From contig CAZXQG010000001.1 of NCBI GenBank assembly GCA_964642725.1, positions 1 through 64,000 of the forward strand: a stretch of DNA of 64,000 nucleotides. Direction: 5' to 3'. Positions within the stretch are counted from its first letter, which is position 1. Every line of letters starts with the position of its first letter. The translations under genes and the position numbers were made by a program. This DNA is from JAGVPT01 sp964642725. GTDB lineage: Bacteria; Bacteroidota; Ignavibacteria; UBA10030; UBA8401. Under the pieces are notes generated by a model. That model was not told the origin of the DNA and did not search any database. It was given only the letters and a program-made list of their open reading frames with translations. Below, in pieces: positions 54,884 to 61,510 of this stretch.

Positions 54884-55795
54884 TTAAGAAATCGGCGTGG
54901 AATGTTTCACAGCATTGCGAATTGATTCCGCAGTTGCTTCGGCTCCCATCTCGGCCACAAGGTCAATGGGAGCGGAAATTTTTCCGGCGCTCAAGGCAAA
55001 GGTCGTATCACCATCAAACGTTGTGTGGGAAGGAACGATTGCACGAGCCATCCCGTCGTGAGCGCGCTGAGCAACACGGTAGCAGTCAACTTTGCTTAAA
55101 CGCGCATTTGATGCAACAACCACGAGCGTCGTGTTGATATTGCGCAAAAGCAATCCTTCGTTCTGCAAGCTGTTCAGTCTATCCTCGCCGCCGAAAAATT
55201 TGCCTTTTTTTTGTGCACCGGCAAGAATATGCCCGTCATGTCCGACAACATCGCCGACCGCGTTCACAACGGCGAGGGCGCCAACAACGACTTCTCCGGC
55301 TCTTATGGAAAATGTTCCGACGCCCCCCTTCATTGCAGAGTCCAAGCCGTGCCATTTTCCGACCGTCGCACCCGTTCCGGCTCCAACGTTTCCCTGTCCA
55401 ACTTTCATCGATGCATTTTTGCACGCCTGATACGCGTTATCCTGCGTCGGAAAAGTTGCAGAATCGCCTACATTTAAATCGAAAATCACAGCTGACGGAA
55501 CGATCGGCACAAGCGCCCATGGAGTCTGGTAACCCATGTTATTTTCGGCCAAATACTTCATCACGCCGTTTGCCGCACCGAGGCCGAAGGCGCTGCCTCC
55601 GGTCAGCAGAATCGCATGGATCTCCTGCATCTGCTTTTCCGGCGCGAGCAATGCAAGTTCCCGGGAACCGGGAGCGCTTCCCCGCACTTCGCAGCTCGCC
55701 ATTGTTTTTGGAGGGCACAGCACAACCGTGCAGCCAGTCAATGCTTTGCGGTCCGTATAATGACCGACCAGTATTCCGGAAACGTCAGTAATCAT
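54884..55795 (-). CDS. P1 family (S58/DmpA-type) peptidase
   Basis: A 303-residue N-terminal-nucleophile aminopeptidase or beta-peptidyl aminopeptidase relative. It opens ITDVSGILVGHYTDRKALTG, has LTGGSAFGLGAANGVMKYL and GNVGAGTGATVGKW, and a likely autocleavage region at NINTTLVVVASNARLSK, where a Thr or Ser becomes the nucleophile of the second chain. Family members cleave D-amino acid or beta-peptides, while many of the P1 group are only predicted peptidases. A small AT-rich gap separates it from the TrmH gene. Confidence 0.92.
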   Translation of the reverse strand: MITDVSGILVGHYTDRKALTGCTVVLCPPKTMASCEVRGSAPGSRELALLAPEKQMQEIHAILLTGGSAFGLGAANGVMKYLAENNMGYQTPWALVPIVPSAVIFDLNVGDSATFPTQDNAYQACKNASMKVGQGNVGAGTGATVGKWHGLDSAMKGGVGTFSIRAGEVVVGALAVVNAVGDVVGHDGHILAGAQKKGKFFGGEDRLNSLQNEGLLLRNINTTLVVVASNARLSKVDCYRVAQRAHDGMARAIVPSHTTFDGDTTFALSAGKISAPIDLVAEMGAEATAESIRNAVKHSTPIS

Positions 55796-55906
55796 GTATT
55801 TAAGTATACAAATTTACAAGCCTTCAGAAGGCTCATTGATAAAAAGGTAAAAGGCCCAATCAATACTCAGGTTTATAAAACAAACCTTCCGAATGCAGTT
55901 CAAACA

Positions 55907-56722
55907 TTAACCATCTTTCTTTTGTTGAAAAGCACGATGTGATAGGAATACAGCGGCTGCCACGCCGGCATTTAAAGATTCTGACTTGCCAAATTTCGGA
56001 ATAGCAATGTGTTTATCGAGCAACTTTGCGATTTCCGGAGAAATCCCCCGTGCCTCATTTCCAATGACGAGAACGGTTTTGTTCGGCCAGACATTTGTTC
56101 GTATATCAGTGTTCCCTGATACTTCCGCACCGAATACCACGAATCCGCTTTTTTGCAACCCCCCTAACACATCTGCGAACGACTCTCCGTCGTCCGAGCA
56201 ATCAAGAATTGGCAAATGAAAGATGGACCCGACAGTCGACCGAACGACTTTCTGATTGTAAAGTTCGACGCAGTTTTTGCTGAGGAGAATTGCTTCAACG
56301 CCGAACCAATCGCTCGTGCGAATTATAGCGCCAAGGTTTCCCGGGTCGGAAATCTGATCGAGTGCAACAACAAATGCCTGACCTTTCATCAACAATTTTT
56401 GAAGTTCGGTATCAAAGCTGATCGAAAGTTTTTTTACAACAGCAGCAATCCCTTGTGCCGCAACAGTATCCGCGATCAGGTCGAATTCTCTCGTAGACAC
56501 CTCGAGCCGCTCTTTTGATTTTTTCCCTGCTAAAAAGAGTACAGGGCCGAATCGCTGATTCTCTTTTGCTTCCTTCGTATACACGAGAATTTCTATTTCA
56601 TCTAATGCCGCGCACACCTCTTCAACACTTCGCCATCCTTCGACAAGAAAGAGCCCTTCCTTTTCCCGGTGTTTCTTTTGCGAAAGATTCTTTAGATACT
56701 GAAGCTTTGATTTGGATACCAT
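55907..56722 (-). CDS. TrmH/SpoU family RNA 2'-O-methyltransferase
   Basis: A 271-residue SPOUT methyltransferase. The N-terminal substrate-binding region begins KLQYLKNLSQKKHREKEGLF. The knot motifs are ALDQISDPGNLGAIIRTSDW, VLVIGNEARGISPEIAKL and IPKFGKSESLNAGVAAAVFL, all typical of RlmB/TsnR-like enzymes that methylate a ribose in rRNA or tRNA. The exact target is not resolved. Confidence 0.94.
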   Translation of the reverse strand: MVSKSKLQYLKNLSQKKHREKEGLFLVEGWRSVEEVCAALDEIEILVYTKEAKENQRFGPVLFLAGKKSKERLEVSTREFDLIADTVAAQGIAAVVKKLSISFDTELQKLLMKGQAFVVALDQISDPGNLGAIIRTSDWFGVEAILLSKNCVELYNQKVVRSTVGSIFHLPILDCSDDGESFADVLGGLQKSGFVVFGAEVSGNTDIRTNVWPNKTVLVIGNEARGISPEIAKLLDKHIAIPKFGKSESLNAGVAAAVFLSHRAFQQKKDG

Positions 56723-56750
56723 GGGGCTGTTGGCTTTTTGTTCTTAGGCT

Positions 56751-56813
56751 TTGGGTTTTAGGTGTTGGGTTTTGGGTTGCAACTTTTTACTGTTAACTGT
56801 CCGCTGTTAACTG
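56751..56813. repeat. Short repetitive spacer with GTTAAC palindromes
   Basis: Two copies of CTGTTAACTG (56790-56799 and 56804-56813), each palindromic around GTTAAC, follow T/G-rich direct repeats of the TTGGGTTTT type (56751-56779). The second copy overlaps the mutase stop codon. It looks like a low-complexity intergenic insertion. Confidence 0.55.
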
Positions 56814-58384
56814 CTGTATTCTCCCCACACTTCTCTCAATACGTCAGAAATTTCCCCGATGGTCGCGTATGCTTCTACCGCTTGCAAGATATGAGGAATA
56901 ACATTGTCCGTTCCCTTCGCAGCCGCGTGCAAATCGCGAAGACTGTGGTGCACCGCCTGTGTGTCACGCGATTTTTTTATGGCATTCAACCGCTGAGTCT
57001 GTTCAGCTCGAATTGATTCATCCACATGCAACAATTCCTGCGATACTTCCTCTTCCGCTTGGAAAGCGTTCACGCCTACAATGGTCTTTTCTTTTTCATC
57101 AATCGCTTTTTGGTATTTGTAGGCACTGTCCGCAATTTCGGATTGATAGTATTGTGCTTCGATTGCCTTTACTGCACCGCCAAGAGCCTCGATTTTCTGG
57201 AGATATTCCTTCGCTCGATTCTCGATTTCATCGGTAAGCGATTCAACAAAATATGACCCGGCGAGCGGATCGACGGTTTCGGTAACACCGGATTCAAAGG
57301 CAATGATCTGCTGCGTCCTCAGCGCTAGGCGGGCGGTCTCCTCAGTTGGAAGCGCAAGCGCTTCGTCTTTGCCGTTCACATGCAACGATTGGCATCCGCC
57401 GAGGACTGCAGCCAGCGCCTGCATTGTTGTCCGGGGAATGTTATTATCAATTTGCTGTGCGGCAAGTGTCGAACCCCCGGTCTGTGCATGGAACCGAAGT
57501 TTCATCGCATCCGGATTTGTCGCGCAAAATTCATTCTTCATGATCGAAGCCCACAGTCGCCGCGCCGCCCGGAACTTTGCAACTTCTTCGAGAAAATTAT
57601 TGTGAGCATTAAAGAAAAACGAAAGCCGTGGACCGAACTGATCGACTGATAACCCCGCCTTAACGGCTGCGGAAACATATTCCCTGGCGTTTGCCAGAGT
57701 GAACGCGATCTCTTGAACCGCAGTCGAACCGGCTTCGCGAATGTGGTAGCCGCTTATCGAAATCGTATTCCAACTTGGAACATTTTCGCTGCACCAAGAA
57801 AAAATGTCGGTAACAAGCCGCATCGATTGTCGCGGAGGATAAATGTATGTCCCGCGAGCAATGTATTCCTTCAAAATATCATTTTGAATTGTGCCTGAGA
57901 GCGTTTGCAGATCCGCATTCTGTTTTTTTGCAAGCGCCGCATACATGCAGAGCAGTATTCCTGCCGTCGCATTGATCGTCATCGATGTGGTAATATCCTG
58001 AAGTCTGATTCCGTCGAAAAGCGTTTCCATGTCGGCAAGCGTATCGATTGCCACGCCGACCTTCCCGACTTCCCCTTCAGCTAATGAGTGGTCGGAGTCG
58101 TAGCCCATTTGTGTCGGAAGGTCGAAAGCCACGGACAAGCCTGTCGTTCCGTTCGCAAGCAGGTATTTGTAGCGCTCGTTCGATTGTTTCGCCGTTCCGA
58201 AGCCGGCATATTGGCGCATCGTCCAGAGTTTCGACCGATACATTGCAGGATGCACTCCGCGCGTAAACGGAAATTCTCCAGCGTCACCAAGCTTCTCGCG
58301 ATAATCAAAATCCCATGGAGTGTACTGTTGGCGAATTTCGATCCCGGAATCTGTTTTGAACTGCCGTGCTTTTCCCTTAGACAT
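56807..58384 (-). CDS. B12-dependent mutase, methylmalonyl-CoA mutase-type catalytic subunit
   Basis: A 525-residue TIM-barrel subunit (McmA1-like) that would isomerise methylmalonyl-CoA and succinyl-CoA. It includes PFTRGVHPAMYRSKLWTMRQ, GTTGLSVAFDLPTQMGYDSD, SISGYHIREAGSTAVQEIAF, RFHAQTGGSTLAAQQIDNNI and VDPLAGSYFVESLTDEIENR. The B12-binding domain is missing, as expected for split mutases, so the cobalamin subunit must be elsewhere. Related subunits can act on isobutyryl- or ethylmalonyl-CoA. I chose the ATG at 58384 since it overlaps the upstream ORF's stop (ATGTCTAA). The adenosyltransferase at 18746 could supply the cofactor. Confidence 0.93.
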   Translation of the reverse strand: MSKGKARQFKTDSGIEIRQQYTPWDFDYREKLGDAGEFPFTRGVHPAMYRSKLWTMRQYAGFGTAKQSNERYKYLLANGTTGLSVAFDLPTQMGYDSDHSLAEGEVGKVGVAIDTLADMETLFDGIRLQDITTSMTINATAGILLCMYAALAKKQNADLQTLSGTIQNDILKEYIARGTYIYPPRQSMRLVTDIFSWCSENVPSWNTISISGYHIREAGSTAVQEIAFTLANAREYVSAAVKAGLSVDQFGPRLSFFFNAHNNFLEEVAKFRAARRLWASIMKNEFCATNPDAMKLRFHAQTGGSTLAAQQIDNNIPRTTMQALAAVLGGCQSLHVNGKDEALALPTEETARLALRTQQIIAFESGVTETVDPLAGSYFVESLTDEIENRAKEYLQKIEALGGAVKAIEAQYYQSEIADSAYKYQKAIDEKEKTIVGVNAFQAEEEVSQELLHVDESIRAEQTQRLNAIKKSRDTQAVHHSLRDLHAAAKGTDNVIPHILQAVEAYATIGEISDVLREVWGEYSS

Positions 58385-58568
58385 CAGTAGGGCCATCAAA
58401 TGGATGGTTGACGTTACTTCTTTTTTTCAGAAAATGATAAATGACCGGCGGCACAAAGATAATAAAAAGAAATATGATTTTGAAGAAGACATAAAGAGAA
58501 ACAGTTATTGCCAAACTGACGACGATGATCAGAGCTGAAATAAGATTTGCACGTTGTCGGATGTTCAT
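58377..58568 (-). CDS. Small two-helix membrane protein coupled to the mutase gene
   Basis: A 63-residue protein starting MNIRQRANLISALIIVVSLA, with two hydrophobic segments (LISALIIVVSLAITVSLYVF and IIFLFIIFVPPVIYHFL) and a polar tail. Its stop overlaps the mutase ATG by 8 bases, which supports real translation. An in-frame ATG 96 bases upstream would add a segment of doubtful coding quality. I recognise no family. Confidence 0.5.
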   Translation of the reverse strand: MNIRQRANLISALIIVVSLAITVSLYVFFKIIFLFIIFVPPVIYHFLKKRSNVNHPFDGPTDV

Positions 58569-58690
58569 CACCAGTCTACACAATTGAGTAAAAGATGCTC
58601 GAAAGTATATGCATAATACAATGAAAAAAGGAGAAAATGAATTGAGTCGGCCTGAATCTTTCATCTTTTCAGCTGGTTTCTAAGCAAAAT

Positions 58691-58831
58691 TCATCTCGTT
58701 CCCAATCTCCCGTTGGGAACGCAATGTCCAGAAGCTCCGCTTCACCATAATACAAGAGCAAAACAAGTGTGGCGTGCGGCACTCCCAAACAGCCTGTCCC
58801 TCAGCAGCGGAAGGGTTTGGGAATGAGATGA
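58691..58831. repeat. REP-like intergenic element with 15-bp terminal inverted repeats
   Basis: The element begins TCATCTCGTTCCCAA and ends TTGGGAATGAGATGA, inverted repeats matching at 14 of 15 positions. Inside are further short dyads (CCCAATCTCCCGTTGGG). The CTCGTTCCCAA end recurs at 61341. It carries no ORF, and no transposase is nearby; such elements are usually moved in trans. With the sequence up to 59009 it forms the region before the sigma gene. Confidence 0.65.
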
Positions 58832-58872
58832 ACACCATTCGTTTATGAAATGTCGCGCAAAAAAAAGTATAT

Positions 58873-58901
58873 TTGACTATACGTCCATACCCATAGACAA
58901 T
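58873..58901 (+). promoter_or_regulatory. Candidate promoter for the ECF sigma operon
   Basis: TTGACT (58873-58878), a 17-base spacer and GACAAT (58896-58901). The -35 is good and the -10 partial. If used, the leader would be about 100 bases. An ECF-type autoregulated promoter is also expected in this stretch but I cannot define one. Confidence 0.35.
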
Positions 58902-58976
58902 CCGATAAATTCTCTCAGCGTTCGGAAAGCATTTAACCTTTTACAAAATCAAACGTATCATTGTCATCGGAAAAGG

Positions 58977-58992
58977 ATGTCATAGATGACAT
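58977..58992. promoter_or_regulatory. Perfect 7-bp dyad before the ECF sigma gene
   Basis: ATGTCAT-AG-ATGACAT is a perfect inverted repeat. It contains the ATG of a possible heptapeptide ORF and lies 18 bases before the sigma start, so it could be an operator or could hide a start codon in a hairpin. Confidence 0.4.
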
Positions 58993-59009
58993 TCAAACTT
59001 ACGGAGTAA
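58986..59009 (+). other. Possible heptapeptide leader ORF in frame with the sigma gene
   Basis: ATG 58986, with AAAAGG 9 bases upstream, encodes MTFKLTE and then TAA at 59007. The next codon in the same frame is the CTG at which the sigma factor appears to begin. It may be a coupled leader peptide, or the true start of a gene interrupted by a nonsense change or sequence error. Confidence 0.35.
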
Positions 59010-59582
59010 CTGACGGACCTGGTATTTCAAAAATTAGCCGAAACCCTCGATCGCTGCAAAAGCGGTGATCTCTCGGCTTTTCGGCCTCTCGTGGAAGAAT
59101 ATCAGGGATATGCCTTTTCCGTTGCCTTCAGAATTCTGTGCGATGAAGAAGAAGCGAGGGACGTTGTCCAGGAATCATTCATCCGCATTTGGAGCAGCCT
59201 CCCCCGCTATAATCGTGAGATGAAATTTACGACGTGGATGTATTCAATCGTCGCCCATTTGTGCTATGACAAACTGCGAACTCGGAAGAAAAGAGGAACA
59301 ACCGCGCTTGACGCAGTCGATCCATCGCTGCTCGCGAGTGTCGCGGTTGAACATAACCCAGAACGGCTCTACAGCAATAAAGAACTTGCAGGCGCGATCG
59401 AAATGCTGACCGATAAACTGCCGCCAAAACAGAAAATTATTTTCGTACTCCGGGACCTTCAAGGACTCAGCGTGAGCGAGGTGAGTGAAATTCTTCGGCT
59501 CTCAGAAAGCTCGGTGAAAGCGAACCTGGTTTATGCCCGGAGATTCCTCCGTGAACGACTTGTCCCCTTCATTTCAGATTGA
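59010..59582 (+). CDS. ECF-family RNA polymerase sigma factor
   Basis: A sigma-70 family factor of about 190 residues. Region 2 reads FSVAFRILCDEEEARDVVQE and RYNREMKFTTWMYSIVAHLC; region 4 reads LPPKQKIIFVLRDLQGLSVS and RLSESSVKANLVYARRFLRE. The N-terminal helix (ETLDRCKSGDLSAFRPLVEE) is encoded upstream of the first GTG (59091) and is clearly part of the family fold. Reading back, the frame is open to a TAA at 59007, with CTG at 59010 or 59019 as the only candidate starts (GGAG at 59003). I give 59010, where the product would read (M)TDLVFQKLAETLDRC; the start remains uncertain. It is followed by an anti-sigma gene. Confidence 0.82.
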   Translation: MTDLVFQKLAETLDRCKSGDLSAFRPLVEEYQGYAFSVAFRILCDEEEARDVVQESFIRIWSSLPRYNREMKFTTWMYSIVAHLCYDKLRTRKKRGTTALDAVDPSLLASVAVEHNPERLYSNKELAGAIEMLTDKLPPKQKIIFVLRDLQGLSVSEVSEILRLSESSVKANLVYARRFLRERLVPFISD

Positions 59583-59583
59583 G

Positions 59584-60339
59584 ATGCCGATGAATTGCAC
59601 AAGATTCAGAAAAGCGATGTATTTCCGCGAGGACGAACTTGGGCCGGACGAATGGCGAGAATTCCAACGTCATCTTTCGACGTGCAGAGCGTGTGTCGCA
59701 AAATATCGTGAGGTAGAGCGAACACAAGAAGTTTTAGCGCTTTTCAAGAATAGAACTCCAAATTCCACGAACCCTGTTGCCATGGCGAATGCCGTCATCG
59801 GCGAAATTGAACGCAACAATTCGCGGAAGACGTCGGCGAGCGTCTACGACCTGATCGTTCTGCGGCTCGGGCTTCCCGTTGTCCGGATTGCCATCGCATC
59901 CACACTAACACTCCTGTGCGCTTCCTTTTTGATTGAGTATACTTCCGGCTATGTTCATGTCAAAGGCCTTGAGACTTCGATATCGACATCTTCTCTAGTG
60001 CACTCAGACTTCCCCGCCCCGTTTCTGACGCAGAACGATGCGCTGGGAGTGGTATCCGACCTTTCGCGATTCGCGACGGGCAAGAAATCATTTTTTGAAG
60101 TTTCGGGCAATTGGGTGATGATCAACAAAGCATCCATAGAAGATTTCATCCTGTTATACAACGAACTCCAATCGATCACGCCAAAGCTTCCTCCAGAGTT
60201 CCGCGCCGCGCATCCCCAGCTCTGGAAGCTCTTAACGAAAAAGAAGGATGCAAAAGAACTCGATGCCCTTCTTAAGGAACGGATGTCATTGATTCGTGAG
60301 CTGAACGATCTTATTCCGCAGGAAAGGAAAATACCATGA
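59584..60339 (+). CDS. Transmembrane anti-sigma factor with a zinc-binding N-terminal domain
   Basis: A 251-residue protein. The cytosolic N-terminus has the H-x3-C-x2-C zinc motif of ZAS anti-sigma domains (His30, Cys34, Cys37 in RHLSTCRACVAKY) plus Cys5. One membrane helix lies near residues 96-117 (LPVVRIAIASTLTLLCASFL). The periplasmic part of about 130 residues has no fold I can name. The ATG at 59584 is one base after the sigma stop; the reading frame is open upstream inside the sigma gene, but starts there would add an unlikely extension. It probably sequesters the ECF factor and releases it on an envelope signal. Confidence 0.85.
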   Translation: MPMNCTRFRKAMYFREDELGPDEWREFQRHLSTCRACVAKYREVERTQEVLALFKNRTPNSTNPVAMANAVIGEIERNNSRKTSASVYDLIVLRLGLPVVRIAIASTLTLLCASFLIEYTSGYVHVKGLETSISTSSLVHSDFPAPFLTQNDALGVVSDLSRFATGKKSFFEVSGNWVMINKASIEDFILLYNELQSITPKLPPEFRAAHPQLWKLLTKKKDAKELDALLKERMSLIRELNDLIPQERKIP

Positions 60340-61313
60340 GTCGGACAACAAAATCCATTATTTTCTTGATCATGTTGTTCTCAGGCGGCTGTAATGACTA
60401 CACAATAAAAACAACAATTAGTCCGGATGGATCATTTGAACGGACAATCGTGTGCGACGGAGATTCTCTCGGCCTCCGCTATCTTCATCTCCCGTACGTG
60501 TTCGACAGCTCCTGGAGCATCGGAATAGAACACGGAACGGAGAAAGGTTTCACTACCACTGCAAAGAAAACGTACATCAACAGCGATCAACTTATGGCCG
60601 AGTTCTCGCAGGGAAGAGACTCTGCTAAGCTCCAGATTTCATGCCGTGTCGAGAAGCACTTTCGGTGGTTTTTCACGTATTATACCTACACTGAAACGCT
60701 CCCATCGTTCAGCATCTATAGGCACGAGCCGATCGACAGCTTCTTTACTCCAACGGAAATCGATCTCATCAAGGAAGACAAGGACAGTCTTCTCAGCAAG
60801 CGAGTCGACGAATTTTGGTTCCGCAATATTATCGACGAGTTTATCGAGAGGATACAAGCGCGGGCAAGAGAGCTGAACGACCCCGCCCTTCCGCCATCGG
60901 CTTTTGCCAACCAGAAAGAACCGCTGATCGAAGCACTTATCAAAGACGTGAATGCCAAGCCGGACGATATTGCTCGGATCGTCGAAAGAAACCTTCGTCC
61001 ACGCCCGGTAAAAAGACTGCAGGGAGCGATGGATACGATCTTCACGAATATAACGAAAGAGATCAAGAGTGAGGCTGAATTGGATTTTTCATACAAGAAC
61101 GAAGTCTCTATGCCGGGGATACTTCTCACTTCGAACTCGAAAAAGATCGAAGGGAACCAGGTTTTCTGGGACAGTCGATCAAACCGGTACTTTGACGTTG
61201 TTATGAGTGCAGAATCCCGAATGGTCAACCTCTGGGCAATAATCGTTACTTCAATCGTTTGTCTCGTGCTTATTATCGGATTACTACTTCCTCTCATTCA
61301 TCGTGTTCGTTGA
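60336..61313 (+). CDS. Lipoprotein with a C-terminal membrane helix, third gene of the ECF operon
   Basis: A 325-residue protein with a lipoprotein signal (FLIMLFSGGC, lipidated Cys19) and a second hydrophobic segment at the C-terminus (WAIIVTSIVCLVLIIGLLLP) followed by basic residues. The body is mixed alpha/beta, with an N-terminal beta part (YTIKTTISPDGSFERTIVCD) and a helical part rich in charged residues. I recognise no domain. It overlaps the anti-sigma gene by ATGA (60336-60339). Tethering at both ends suggests a sensor or effector in the envelope linked to the anti-sigma factor. Confidence 0.7.
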   Translation: MSRTTKSIIFLIMLFSGGCNDYTIKTTISPDGSFERTIVCDGDSLGLRYLHLPYVFDSSWSIGIEHGTEKGFTTTAKKTYINSDQLMAEFSQGRDSAKLQISCRVEKHFRWFFTYYTYTETLPSFSIYRHEPIDSFFTPTEIDLIKEDKDSLLSKRVDEFWFRNIIDEFIERIQARARELNDPALPPSAFANQKEPLIEALIKDVNAKPDDIARIVERNLRPRPVKRLQGAMDTIFTNITKEIKSEAELDFSYKNEVSMPGILLTSNSKKIEGNQVFWDSRSNRYFDVVMSAESRMVNLWAIIVTSIVCLVLIIGLLLPLIHRVR

Positions 61314-61340
61314 AGATATTTTTTTAAAAAAGACAGATTG

Positions 61341-61396
61341 TCTCGTTCCCAACGGGACAGATTGTCCCGAGGCAACTGAAGAGTTTGAGAACGAGA
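61341..61396. repeat. Small REP-like hairpin element
   Basis: TCTCGTTCCCAA at the left end and TTGAGAACGAGA at the right end are inverted repeats (11 of 12). An inner dyad, CGGGACAG...TTGTCCCG, extends the fold. It shares its end with the element at 58691 and lies just after the lipoprotein gene. Confidence 0.6.
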
Positions 61397-61400
61397 TGAT

Positions 61401-61480
61401 GAATTCGCTCCCAATCCCAAAGGGATCACTTCTGCCGAAGGCATCACTTCGTGAGTGACGAGACGTTGGGAGCGAGTTAA
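61401..61480. repeat. Second REP-like hairpin element in tandem
   Basis: Left end AATTCGCTCCCAA and right end TTGGGAGCGAGTT are inverted repeats, with an internal AATCCCAAAGGGAT hairpin and a CACTTCGTGAGTG dyad. It directly follows the previous element and fills the gap between the convergent ECF operon and comEC. Confidence 0.6.
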
Positions 61481-61510
61481 GACGCCCATCGACAAAGAAT
61501 AGACCCAGCC

